Assembly (NCBI RefSeq): GCF_051020765.1
Contig: NC_134929.1
Coordinates: 3,436,786-3,500,785, forward strand
DNA: 64,000 nucleotides
Origin: Lasioglossum baleicum
Lineage: Eukaryota; Arthropoda; Insecta; Hymenoptera; Halictidae
Direction: 5' to 3'
The notes below the pieces were generated by a model. The model searched no databases. It saw nothing but the letters and a program-made list of their open reading frames with translations, and was not told the DNA's origin. Shown one piece after another: positions 46,387 through 57,479 of the stretch. The position numbers and the translations under genes are program-made. How positions within the stretch are numbered: position 1 is the first letter of the stretch; every line of letters starts with the position of its first letter.

Positions 46387-47592
46387 TCTTGTATCCCACT
46401 TTGGTTTTATTTCCATTTTCTCTTTCTTCCCTTGCCCTATCTCTTATCGCTTCCTGTACTTCTCTTTCCTTCCTTGTCAGATCGTCATCTATATATACTT
46501 TCCTTCCTCTTAATTTCCTTTTCATATTCATCACTCTTCTTTTTCATCCCACGATCCCAACATTACTAGGATCGCTCTCTTCCCTCTTCCAATCTCCGCG
46601 ACTTCGTTTAACTCCACCCTTTTTTCTGTCATCTCCTCTAATATGGTCCTTGTTCGGTCTCTACCTCGTTTTCTATCTCCTCCCCTCTCATAATGACGTT
46701 GTTCTTTCTCTCTGGTTTCTCTTTCCTTTCCCACTCTGTCTCTAATTCTTTTAATCTCCTTTCCTGCTCTCTGTCCTGTTTCTTCTTTCTCTCTGTCTTC
46801 TTTCTTTCGCTCTTTCATCCTCTCTTCTATCTCTCTCAGCCAGTTCTCCTTTTTCTCCTCTTCTTTCTTTTCCCATTCCTTTCTCTCTGCTTCCAATCTC
46901 TCTATCTTCCTCTCCAGTCTCCTTCTTTTTTCCTTTTCCTTTTTCCTTATTTCTTCTATCTCTTTCCTTGTTTTGCTTGCTTCTTCTCTGACCTCTTTTC
47001 TTCCATCTTCTATCTCTCTTCTCATTCTTCTCATTTCCTCCATGAGTCCTCTCATTCCTTCCGACATCTCCGAACACATTTTCATCACCGTTACCATCCC
47101 TACTTGTTCTCCCGTCCCTATCATTATTTCGCTTTCACTTCCTTTTTCCTTTTCATTTGAGGTTTTCCTTTTCTCCGGTGATCTCTGCGTTGCCAAACTC
47201 TTTTTAAATGCTCTAACCTCTTCATCTGTCTCTCCTTTACCTCCTTTCTCTTCTTCGTCCCCCTGTCTCTTTCTCTTCCATAACTCGAGCGTTCCATATG
47301 AAGCCGATCTCTCTCTACTCCATCCGAGTGCCTTCGGCGGTCTTCCCCTTCTTTTTCCTCCTGGTGAATTTGCCGGTGTTCCCCACTCTTCTACTGTCCC
47401 GGCGTCTTCCTCCTCTATCATCTCTTTCCCCTTCTCGTCGAGTTCTACGAGCCCGTCCATATCCTCCGCTGCTCTCTGTCTCTCTGTCCTTTCTCTCACT
47501 CTCTCTGCCTCGCGCCTGCGCACTATATCCTGTTCGTCAACTTTGAGGTTATCTTTCCTGACCTGTTTCTCTCTCACTCTAAAATCCCTCAA
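46387..47592 (-). pseudogene. Non-LTR ORF1: coiled-coil protein
   Basis: The first 353 codons (47592-46531) are Glu/Lys/Arg-rich with a long heptad-like helix (about residues 185-300) and an N-terminal segment with GKRRGRPPKALG, an AT-hook-like stretch. After the stop at 46531 a different frame continues a conserved-looking tail (RKVYIDDDLTRKEREVQEAI), implying a frame slip near 46535. ORF1 proteins bind the element RNA; no RRM or knuckle is visible here. Confidence 0.65.
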
Positions 47593-47994
47593 TATATTTT
47601 CTTAATATATTCCTATTCTTGGTTCCTCTCCCTTCTCTCCCTTTTTATTAACCTGCACTAGGATTTTCAGGTCGCAGAAAAGCGCCTCATTTAGGCTATA
47701 AGTCGATGAAGGCGGGTTGACAGTGCAACACGCCGCCACGCACGTGTCTGCAGTTTCTGCGGAGATAACTTCCGAAATATCACGATTTCGTGAAATTCAC
47801 TTCTTCACTTCTTTTCTACACTTGTCCGCGACACACTGAGCAACTTTCATTATCGAGTCAAATGTAATTACCGCCAAATTTCACCAAAATCACAGAGCGA
47901 TGATAACACACGTGCTATACAATGCGTCACCTTCCTTCATCCCTTGTACTATTATATATATTGTGTGTGTGTGTATTATGTATATTATTATATT

Positions 47995-48391
47995 TATTAT
48001 ATTGACTTCTACATCTAAAATACAATTTGTTTCATCTTTCCGATACAAAACTTTGTAATATATTGAAAAAGGGAAAATAATAACCAAAACTTGCTATGTC
48101 CATTCCTTATTTTTATGACATTAAAAACAAAAAACTGGTAGAACTTTCTTAGATTTTATTTATTAAATACGTAATATGTACGTTACACGGCATAACCTAA
48201 AACTTGCGACATGTCATTTCATCTATCATTGTTCAGTCCCTATCGCGCATGCGCAACGTGTCTCCCATTCGCCCCGCTCTATTCTCTGCGGTCTTAGTGG
48301 GGGACGTTGGAGTGTGCTCATGGTGGTGGAATAGGATAGTGGAAGGGAATGAGGTGGAGAGCCTGGAGGGGGAAAAGATGTTAGTTTTAAC
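47995..48391 (+). mobile_element. Older hAT relative, 3' part, host of the inner hAT
   Basis: The sequence parallels 49405-49870 (TTTGTTTCATCTTTCCGATA, AAAACTTGCTATGTCCATTC, CATAACCTAAAACTTGCG). Its end resumes after the inner element (49923-49940) in GGCCACACTG, a hAT-like terminus. The left side is truncated. Confidence 0.6.
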
Positions 48392-49914
48392 CAGTGATGC
48401 CATATGAGGGGAGTCACGCTGAAATGATGTACCCCCTCTCTGATGACGGGGACTGAGTGGGGCGAATGGGAGACACGTTGCACATGTGCGATGGGGATCT
48501 TGAGTGGGACGAATGGGAGCCACGTTGCGCGTGCGCGATGGGGACACGACGATGAAACGATGAAATGAAATACATAATTGACATATCGCAAGTTTTAGGT
48601 TATTGCCGCGTATCGTACCTATCATGTACTTATACTTAATTAAATGAATCGTTCCACATAGCGATTACAAACATTGTTTATTATAAATAAAATGAATTTC
48701 AGTATATATTCTTATATGACACATGATTTTTCGAAACCCTACTTACAATTTTTTAAGTACATTTTAACACATTTTAATCAATACAATCGCTTATTTCAAT
48801 CGCACAATATTTTAGTACATCAACTTGCTGAAGATTGTAAAAAATTTATAGGATTCATAGGGTTTCATAGGATTCACAATTTCATTAAAACAGAATTTTT
48901 GGAGAAAGACAAATTTGGAACATTAAATGTGAATGATACAAATACATTATTACCATTACAAAGTATTTTTATTGGGCCAGAAGCGACCAAGTCAATACAA
49001 GAGTTAAGAGAAAGTAAGCCAGAGATAAATAATGAAATCGTAGAATTTTACAAAGTTATACAGAAGTTTTTTCAAACTGCGTATGTTGAGTCGATAAAAA
49101 GACTTCCATGTAATAATCAGTTTGTAGAGGCTTTAAATTTTTTAACTCCAGAGGTAGCTTTAGGTTGTAGTAAACACATAGGGCAAATAGCAGCAAAAGT
49201 GATTCGCCAATGGGTTTTATTAGCCGCACAACCTTCCGCAGATGAAAGAGAAAAGCTGAAAAAATTAAATGTCCTTGAATTTTGGTGCGCCGTTAGCGAA
49301 TTAAAAGATACATTAGGTAATTTATTGTACGATGAAGTAGCGAAACTCCCATTTATATGCCTATCACTGCCGCATTCAAATGCAGATGTGGAAACACTTA
49401 ATTAGTTTCATCTTCCCAATACCAAACTTTTTAATATATGCATTGAAAAAGGTAGTTTCAAAACTTGCTATGTCCATTCCTTAAAAGTGTTAAAATATAT
49501 TATGATTTAATTTTATGACATTTATGATTCTACTGTAATGTAACTCAATACTACAGATTTCAACATTTTGTTCAATATACCTTGTAATAAGCCATTCATA
49601 CTTCAGTGCACGACTGAAATTCATTTTATTTATAATAAACAATGTTTATAATCTCTATGTGGAACGATTCATTTCATTAAGTATAAGTACATGATAGGTA
49701 CGATACGCGGCAATAACCTAAAACTTGCGATATGTCAATTATGTATGTCATTTCATCGTTTCATCGTCGTGTCCCCATCGCGCACGCGCAACGTGGCTCC
49801 CATTCGCCCCACTCCGCGCGACCTGTCTACGGCTTAGAATGCTGGAATGGAATAGTGGAAGGGGTATGTAGGGGAGTACGGGAGCTTGAAACGGAGCTCA
49901 ATATGGCAACACTG
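48392..49914. mobile_element. hAT transposon, defective, 8-bp GTTTTAAC duplication
   Basis: The ends are CAGTGATGCC and its near-complement GGCAACACTG. GTTTTAAC is present at both 48384-48391 and 49915-49922, the 8-bp duplication that defines hAT insertions. Subterminal inverted repeats extend about 200 bp (CGCGCACGCGCAACGTGGC near 49778 mirrors GCCACGTTGCGCGTGCGCG near 48518). The interior retains only part of a transposase gene. Confidence 0.9.
48692..49405 (+). pseudogene. hAT transposase, C-terminal remnant
   Basis: The 237-codon frame starts at an ATG and ends with LLYDEVAKLPFICLSLPHSN followed by ADVETLN and a stop. This matches the hAT dimerisation region (usually SLPHSNADVERLFS); it stops before the final part. 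The BED finger and the DDE core are not seen, so it is a truncated or internally deleted gene. Earlier residues (EFWCAVSELKDTLGNL) fit the same region. Confidence 0.75.
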
Positions 49915-50689
49915 GTTTTAACGTGAATCTGGCCACACTGGGAGAAATCGCCATCGTGCCTCTCTTGTTACCCTGATCGTCGATCGTGATAGACGTGTTT
50001 CAAATGTCTCAATAGTGTTCTCAATTCGATATTAAAGTTAGTTTTACATCTTCGTGGTGGTTAGCTGCAGAGTAGGCTGCATAATAATTCTGTTTTATAA
50101 TTCGCGGGACTCTTTAACCTACAAGTGACGTGATCTCAAAATTAAAAACCACGTTGCACGTGCCCGGAAGCCGTTGCACGTTTACACGGAGACTAAACCA
50201 GAGGAAGAGGATTCTATCCTGGACGTCTCCAGAGGACGATCTCTCTGGTGTGCCGCTAATTGCGTAAAGCCATCGACCTCTGGCGTTTTTACCAAGTTCC
50301 TGTATTAAGTGGCCACCACGTGCGTGAGAAGCCACAGACTACCGGCGCCTTGACGTATATCAGCGTGTTGCCGGTTTTGCGCTCGTTCCAGCTATGCATG
50401 CGCCAACAGGTATGATTCTGTCTATACAAAAATTCGCGTCATTATTGTAAATGTTCGTGATGTCCGTGCGGTACCTCGTCGCGAAAATATCGACGAAGCC
50501 ACGATCGTGTTTTGGTCGATTCAACCGTAATTGTGACCTTCGCGAGGAGGTGTTCCTGCCGTGTCTTTCGGTACGTAAACAAGTGAGTCTTGAAACACGT
50601 GAATAGCGTCTCGCGTTGAATGTCACGTTCCGACAACAAAGTTATGTTGCTCGGTTAGCTGTTTACATACAAAGAGTTCTCTATTTATA

Positions 50690-53600
50690 CAGGGTGTCTC
50701 AAAATTAGGTCCGGAGCCGAAAATGGGAGGTTCCTGAGGTTATTTCAAGCGACATTTTCCTTTGAAAAAATGTCGTCCGCGGCTTCGTTAACGAGTTATT
50801 AACGAAAAACACGGACCAATCAGTGCGCGAGCTAGACGCGTGCAGCCCGGCGCGCCGGCAGCCGAGTGTCGGTGGCACGCCGCGATATCGCAACGAACAA
50901 AAGTTTCTCGATGATGTGAATCCTCGCCAATTTCGATAAGCTTTGGATATGTTGTCAATACCATGATTCTGAACAACATTTCCCTTTACAGTTTCTGTCG
51001 ATTGGCTTTAGTTTACGATATTATTGTAAAAATTTGTAATTGTAAATCGATCGATGTACTATTTTCTATCCGATTTCGATAAGCTTTGGATATGTTGTCA
51101 ATACCATGATTCTGAACAACATTTCCCTTTACAGTTTCTGTCGATCGGCTTTAATTTACGATATTATTGTAAAAATTTGTAATTGTAAATCGATCGATGT
51201 ACATACTATCTCCTCGTCGATTTCGATGAGCTTTATTTCAAAGGAAAAAGATATTTAAAACATCGAATTTATAACATATTTCAAAGTCATCGAAATCGAT
51301 GAGGACCCACATCATCGGCAACTTTACCCGAACGATAGAAGAAGCACAAACTTATTGAATTAAAAACTCACTTATTCAGCCGTAGATCCATTTGACTACC
51401 ACAAACAACCACCACACTTTCACATAATTGTTGAACTCGTAGCACACTTTTATAACTCGTATCGATATCGAACGAAATTACTTACTCCGACGCGGAAAGA
51501 GTTCGATGCTCTTCGCGATGCCGCGCGAAACTGTGCTCTCTCAGCGTACAATGTATTCGATGAAGGCGTCGTTTAAAACAAATGAAATCGTTTCCAAGGC
51601 GATATTGATTTTTCGAGAACCATATGGCATTGATTTTTCGAGAATCATATGATTCTCGAAAACACCCATTCTTGACGAACGAACGATGCCATGGACGAGA
51701 TATCTCGTGTATCATTATGCACACACCGCTAGATCACGTATACGTACGCGATGACTGCAAGGGTACGGGATTAGACTTCTGATTTCTCAATAATGCAAGG
51801 ACGGGGTTTTTTAGTAGTCAAAATCGCTAGACGAAAGATCAATCTAGGATGCGATCATTCTCAAAAGTCCTGTTTTTACGATTACGAGCAATGGTTTTGC
51901 AATATTCGGCTGCACGTTGTCCGTCGAAGAGGCTAGAACGCCGCACAGTGGGACCTTTCGTCCAAATCGGAGACAAAATCGAAGAACTTTCGATAGAAAT
52001 GAGGTAGAGCGATGAAATTTTTTAAAAATTAAAGCTGAAACTTTGCAGAATATGTGAATAATACGGAGATTATGGTAAGAACGTTTTTTAACGTTGAGAA
52101 AATTCGTTAAACTTGCACAATTTCGAGAAAATTGTGGTTTTTCCAATACCACGCGCGGAAAAATTTTTTTCTGAACATGCTGTACTTCATTTCCCGTAGA
52201 TTTTTTCACGCTGATTTCAAATCTGGTATCACAATTTTTCTACCTCAGGATATTGCAAAATAGATTTCTTGAAATTCTACATGTTTAATGAATTTTCTCA
52301 AGGTTAAAAAACGTTCGTACCATAATCTCCCTATTTTTCCCGTGTTCTGCAAAGTTTCAGCTTTAATTTAAAAAAAATATCATCGCTCTACCTCATTTCT
52401 ATCGAAAGTTCTTTGATTTTGTCTCCGATTTGGACGAAAGGTCTCACTGTACGGCGTTCTAGCCTCTTCGACGGACAACATGCAGCCGAATATTGCAAAA
52501 CCATTGCTCGTAATCGTAAAAACAGGACTTTTGAGAATGATCGCATCCTAGATTGATCTTTCGTCTAGCGATTTTGACTACTAAAAAACCCCGTCCTTGC
52601 ATTATTGAGAAATCAGAAGTCTAATCCCGTACCCTTGCAGTCCTCGCGTACGTATACGTGATCTAGCGGTGTGTGCATAAGGATACACGAGATATCTCGT
52701 CCATGGCATCGTTCGTTCGACAAGAATCGGTGTTTTCGAGAATCATATGATTCTCGAAAAATCAATGCCATATGGTTCTCGAGAAATCAATATCTCCTTC
52801 GAAACGATTTCATTTGTTTTAAACGACGCCTTCATCGAATACATTGTACGCTGGGAGAGCACAGTTTCGCGCGGCATCGCGAAGAGCTTCGAACTCTTTC
52901 CGCGTCGGAGTAAGTAATTTCGTTCGATATCGATACGAGTTATAAAAGTGTGCTACGAGTTCAACAATTATGTGAAAGTGTGGTGGTTGTATGTGGTAGT
53001 CAAATGGATCTACGGCTGAATAAGTGAGTTTTTAATTCAATTAGTTTGTGCTTCTTCTATCGTTCGGGTAAAGTTGCCGATGATGTGGGTCCTCATCGAT
53101 TTCGATGACTTTGAAATATGTTATAAATTCGATGTTTTAAATATCTTTTTCCTTTGAAATAAAGCTCATCGAAATCGGCGAGGAGATAGTATGTACATCG
53201 ATCGATTTACAATTACAAATTTTTACAATAATATCGTAAACTAAAGCCGATCGACAAAAACCGTAAAGGGAAATGTTGTTCAGAATCATGGGATTGACAA
53301 CATATCCAAAGCTTATCGAAATCGGATAGAAAATAGTACATCGATCGATTTACAATTACAAATTTTTACAATAATATCGTAAATTAAAGCCGATCGACAG
53401 AAACTGTAAAGGGAAATGTTGTTCAGAATCATGGTATTGACAACATATCCAAAGCTTATCGAAATCGGATAGAAAATAGTACATCGATCGATTTACAATT
53501 ACAAATTTTTACAATAATATCGTAAATTAAAGCCGATCGACAGAAACTGTAAAGGGAAATGTTGTTCAGAATCATGGTATTGACAACATATCCAAAGCTT

Positions 53601-53991
53601 ATCGAAATCGGATAGGAAATAGTACATCGATCGATTTACAATTACAAATTTTTACAATAATATCGTAAACTAAAGCCGATCGACAGAAACTGTAAAGGGA
53701 AATGTTGTTCAGAATCATGGTATTGACAACATATCCAAAGCTTATCGAAATTGGCGAGGATTCACATCATCGAGAAACTTTTGTTCGTTGCGATATCGCG
53801 GCGTGCCACCGACACTCGGCTGCCGGCGCGCCGGGCTGCACGCGTCTAGCTCGCGCTCTGATTGGTCCGTGCTTTTCGTTAATAACTCGTTAACGAAGCC
53901 GCGGACGACATTTTTTCAAAGGAAAATGTCGCTTGAAATGACCTCAGGAACCTCCCATTTTCGGCTCCGGACCTAATTTTGAGACACCCTG
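50690..53991. mobile_element. Foldback DNA transposon, 3.3 kb, TA duplication
   Basis: It begins CAGGGTGTCTCAAAATTAGG and ends in its complement; TA lies on both sides. Arms meet near 52200 (e.g. CTCATTTCTATCGAAAGTTC at 52391 mirrors GAACTTTCGATAGAAATGAG at 51980). Each arm carries tandem units of about 143 bp (TAATTGTAAATCGATCGATG..CAGAATCATGGTATTGACAA): two in the left arm, about four in the right. It interrupts the copia LTR. Open frames are mirrored pairs, not genes. Confidence 0.88.
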
Positions 53992-54079
53992 TATACTCTG
54001 ACGTATGTAGTGACAGAGATTTAACCTCACATTCTAACACACCTCCTTAAATCTATGCTTCACATTGTTTATACAAGTT

Positions 54080-54545
54080 TTAAATTATTCTTCGGGCTTG
54101 CCTAAAGGTTTCAAACTTATTTCTTCCTAAGGCTTTTGTCAGAATGTCAGCAATATTATTTTCTGATTCAACTTTGACAATTTCAATAATTCCGTTTTCA
54201 TAACACTCATTAACAAAATGATGATGTACCTCAATGTATTTTGAGTTTTTTGTTAAATTTCCAAACTTTGCAATAGCGATAGTACCAGAATTATCTTCAT
54301 AAATGTACACAGGTTTCTTTGGTTTTATTTTAAAGTCTTCAAGTAGGTTCAAAATCACTCTGATCTCACTGACTGAATCAGACAAAGCTACGTATTCAGC
54401 TGCTGTAGAGGATTTCGTTACACTTCCTTGCTTTCGTGACTTCCAATAGATTACATTTCCAAAAACTCTAATTATATAACCTGTCGTAGATTTCCTGTCA
54501 GTTTTATCTCCCGCCCAATCGGCATCAACAAAACAGTAAGTAGAT
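54080..54545 (-). pseudogene. copia RNase H domain fragment
   Basis: Open on the minus strand from about 54545: CFVDADWAGDKTDRKSTTGY, then KQGSVTKSSTAAEYVALSDS, YIYEDNSGTIAIAK, NSKYIEVHHHFVNE and IADILTKALG. This is the canonical Ty1/copia RNase H order and it ends at a natural stop. The upstream part of Pol is absent. Confidence 0.88.
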
Positions 54546-54642
54546 GTTATACACGGGTTCTAAGCCACTTTTCACTTCACGGGACAGCGGTACCGCCACT
54601 TCACGGGAGTGCGGTACCGCCGAGCGGTATTGCACGAGCATA
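54546..54642. repeat. Short GC-rich direct repeat
   Basis: CACTTCACGGGACAGCGGTA and CACTTCACGGGAGTGCGGTA follow each other (about 54570-54620), both ending in CCGCC. Confidence 0.6.
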
Positions 54643-56233
54643 CACTCCGGGACAAAAAGATAGCACTTTTTAAAATTAACGTAATATTTATTTATTTAAC
54701 ATTACAACCAAGGTTTTATTTTTACGCATTCTTGCAAAATATCGATGTAAACAGACACAAATGAAATTGAATTGAATTTCGCCAGTGTATACAATTTTAT
54801 TTTTAAAAAAATAATTTTTAAGGAAATATGGTGTGACAAAATGATAGCACATTTAACTGAAAATTATGTATAACAGTAAATCAACGAATGATAATTAATG
54901 CTTAATATTTTGTGGCCCCTCCTTTACATTTAATTAACAGCCATCATTCTCTTTGGCAAAGATTCATAGAGTTTTTTAATGGTTTTTTGCTCTAATTGCC
55001 CCCACTCATCTTAAATACATTTTTTTAATTCGGCAATATCTCCAAATTGTCTGCCATTTCTATATACAGCTCGGGCAAGATTTCCCCAACAATTTTCAAT
55101 AATGTTGAGGTCGGGTGATCTTGCTGGCCAATCTAAAACGCGAATTTTTTCTCGAAAAAAGTACTCTTTTACTACTTTTGCTGTGTGTACTGCGGCATTA
55201 TCCTGCTGAAAAGTATACTTCTCTCCAGCAATTCTGGTCGCGTACGTGTTTATTTGTTCCTTAATCATTTCCAAATATATTTTGCTATTCATTTTTTCTG
55301 TTATAAATTTGATTTCCATTTTACCATAGTACCCGATACCGCACCAAATCATCACACTACCACCTCCCATTTGTCGACGACTCAAAAACTGTTCCTCTTT
55401 TCGCATATCGTGAAAATAGTAACTCAGACCATCAGGTCCATCTAAGTTAAACCTTTTTTCATCCGTAAATATTATTCTTCGCCATTTCTTTCGCATATGA
55501 ATATTCTTTTCCGCAAAGTGTAACCGATTGTTCTTATGTTGCACAGTTAACCAAGGCTTTTTCTTTAATTTTCTTCGTTGTATGTATTTGCATTTTTGTA
55601 AAACACGTCTCCCATTCCTTATATTGGTGTCCACACGAACACCGTGCAATTTGCCTTGCAGTCATCTTAGAATTCGATGCTGCTCTTAGTATTGCACGAC
55701 GTTCCCGGGCGCTTAGACTTTGCGGACGTCCAGAACTCTTCTTTTTACCATAGTTTTCCGGATCTTTCAAGAAATTCATTATTACTTTTCGACTTCTATT
55801 CATAATTTTTGCTATTTTGAATATATTGTTCTTCTTCCAATTTTAATATAGTGTGAATCTCACACGCGTTCAATCTCTTTCCGCGATCCATTTTTCATAA
55901 TATTTCGCCTTTTTTAAACAAATATACAACACGAGGTAATATCGCGGACTTTATTAACTATGTTCCGAGGTTGTTGTTCGCAATTCGCGAGCTTCGGTGT
56001 AACTGGAAAGCGTAGATTTACTACACGTGATATAATTTTGTCCCACTTGCGAACCACAATATTTACGTTTTCATTTCTAGAGTTCTGTTGAAGTAAATAT
56101 TGTCGATGATATTCAGTACATTACATATAGAGGCATGTCAGAATATGTTGACATATTAAAATACTAATTTTCTTCGGTTTATTCTACCAAATGAGAAAAA
56201 ATAGACGATGTGCTATCTTTTTGTCCGGGAGTG
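54643..56233. mobile_element. Tc1-like transposon, complete ends, TA duplication
   Basis: It begins CACTCCGGGACAAAAAGATA and ends GTCCGGGAGTG (complementary except one base), with TA on both sides. The 1591-bp size is normal for Tc1. One transposase gene lies inside on the minus strand. Confidence 0.92.
54902..55891 (-). pseudogene. Tc1-family DD34E transposase, multiply broken
   Basis: From the ATG at 55891 the minus strand encodes a paired-like DNA-binding region (SGRPQSLSARERRAILRAAS, SKMTARQIAR). The catalytic core follows, with IIFTDEKRFNLDGPDG, FQQDNAAVHTA and DWPARSPDLNIIENCWG. The second Asp and the Glu are 34 residues apart (DD34E). Lesions: a frame slip near 55820, another near 55655, a TAA at 55011-55013 and a frame slip near 54955. 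The natural end would be the TAA at 54902. It is inactive. Confidence 0.9.
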
Positions 56234-56534
56234 TATATTACGACATATTTTTAATGGAATTATTGCATCATGTTTTTGGGGGAGAGGGGGGGCAATACAG
56301 CCCATATCTTGAAAGATGGGGGAGGGGGGGGGCAGTTTCCAGGTATTGCATTCAAGACCAGTTTCCTGGTATTGCATAAGCCTGGTGAGGGGGAGGGGGG
56401 GTGATCCCTGGGAACGTGTCCGAACGTGTTTATGTTTTCACGTCTCCTTATCTACGTCATGCAAGACTGTTTATGTCTGTCATCGCCATCCAGCTATCGT
56501 AAAACATTCATTTGAACGGAGTTCAATGAACGTC
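56234..56534. other. G-rich low-complexity segment
   Basis: Runs of G (GGGGGAGAGGGGGGG near 56279, GGGAGGGGGGGGG near 56321, GAGGGGGAGGGGGGG near 56387) alternate with repeats of CCAGGTATTGCAT type. No gene. It lies between the Tc1 element and the virus-like block and could hold the block's left end, but no terminal repeat was identified. Confidence 0.4.
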
Positions 56535-57070
56535 TTACGTGTTTTTATAATTGTTAACCCATGCTCGAAATGTTCGCACTTCGCGCAGACTGCAATGGTA
56601 TGTGACGTTTTTTGTCGGTTGCCAACAGTGAAGTCGACACGGTTCGTCATCAGCAATTTCATACACGGGATCGTGAACTAGTACATCGTATTTCGGACAG
56701 TTGAAATCTTCCAAATTTATCGAGTTTATTTTCATTTTTCGAAGGATGTCTCTCTCGAAACATCCACCTTTGTACGCTACGACAGGATTCGCGTAATCGC
56801 ACACAAAATTTTGAATTACATCGAATATATCGTGCTGTTGATATTTTTCATAACCGAAATCTTTAAATGGAATCCCGTGTATGAAATTGCTGACATACCA
56901 TGCAGACTTTCTGTCGGCGTTGGATAAACAATGAAAGTTCTTCCCCAAGCGAAATTCGGAGAGTTCGAACGAGCCGTCGTGACAAACATCGATCATAGCT
57001 AATTCTTTGCATATAAATTTTTTTCCACAATGAAACCGTCCATGTCAATGATTTGAGTGATTCGATCCAT
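56535..57070 (-). pseudogene. Maverick-associated exonuclease-like protein, one frame slip
   Basis: The minus-strand gene starts at the ATG at 57070 (MDRITQIIDMDGF), shifts frame near 57001-57004 where one base appears missing, and continues to 56535. Later features are WYVSNFIHGIPFKDFG, VVAYKGGCFERDIL, FNCPKYD, CRLHCW and TYHCSLREVRTF. Many Maverick-linked insect proteins share this layout (short N-terminal DMDGF, central hGIP, Y-K-G, CP, and CALENV-like end). I recall them as RNase-H-like/exonuclease-fold candidates, but function is unproven. An intron sits just before the ATG. Confidence 0.55.
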
Positions 57071-57132
57071 CTAAATAAAGAAAGTTTTTTCACTAGATTT
57101 TACGTAATTTATTAATTTTTTATTGTACTTAC
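57071..57132 (-). other. Intron in the 5' leader of the exonuclease-like gene
   Basis: On the minus strand CAACG|GTAAGT (donor at 57132) and CTTTATTTAG|ATGG (acceptor at 57071) define a 62-bp AT-rich intron directly before the start codon. Confidence 0.6.
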
Positions 57133-57479
57133 CGTTGAAAAAGAGGGGGAATGCGCGAAGTTGACTGGTCGGATGATAAAAACACACCAGCGATGTAACT
57201 TCGTATAGCGACCGTGATCGTCGACGTTTTTTATGCTATTACTTCATACGGCGACTGCAGCGAGCAATTTATAATACCGCTAATGTAAACATGTCAATGG
57301 AGAGGGGGTAATATTATTAGTTTAATTGTGTGTATGTATGTATGTATGTATGTGTGGATGTGTATGTGAAAATTTTTCGAGAAGGTATTTTAAAAATAAA
57401 GTTATTCGAGAATATCTCTTTTGTATTTTATTATATTACAAGTTCCTTCTTTTACAATTCCTATAGAATAAAAATACAA
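57133..57479. other. Intergenic region with ATGT microsatellite
   Basis: It contains the upstream region of the exonuclease-like gene, a short (TATG)n run near 57334-57352 and, on the minus strand, the 3' flank of the capsid gene. No open frame. Confidence 0.5.

Larger units (their letters stand above)
42768..47640 (-). mobile_element. Non-LTR retrotransposon with two ORFs, decayed
   Basis: On the minus strand: ORF1 (47592-46387), an APE-type endonuclease and reverse transcriptase ORF2 (46228-42990), and a short 3' region ending in a (TTA)n-type tail at 42768-42790. Purine-rich coding on the minus strand creates long Ser/Leu/Phe frames on the plus strand; those are shadows. The 5' end is not defined; untranslated sequence may run to about 47.9 kb. 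The clade is uncertain (I/Jockey-like by domain content). Confidence 0.8.
49966..54545 (-). mobile_element. copia (Ty1-type) 3' fragment: RNase H plus LTR, split by a foldback
   Basis: On the minus strand the RNase H end (54545-54080) is followed by a purine tract (GGAGGTG) and an LTR starting TGTTAGAATGTGAGG at 54039. The LTR continues after the foldback (50690-53991) from 50689 to its end GGGTAACA at 49966, about 770 bp in all with TGTTA..TAACA ends. Gag, protease, integrase and most of RT are missing upstream of 54545. Confidence 0.75.

Noticed and set aside
42916..47605. Long plus-strand open frames rich in Ser, Leu, Phe and Pro
   Set aside because: They lie exactly opposite the purine-rich ORF1 and ORF2 of the minus-strand non-LTR element and have no domain; they are antisense shadows.
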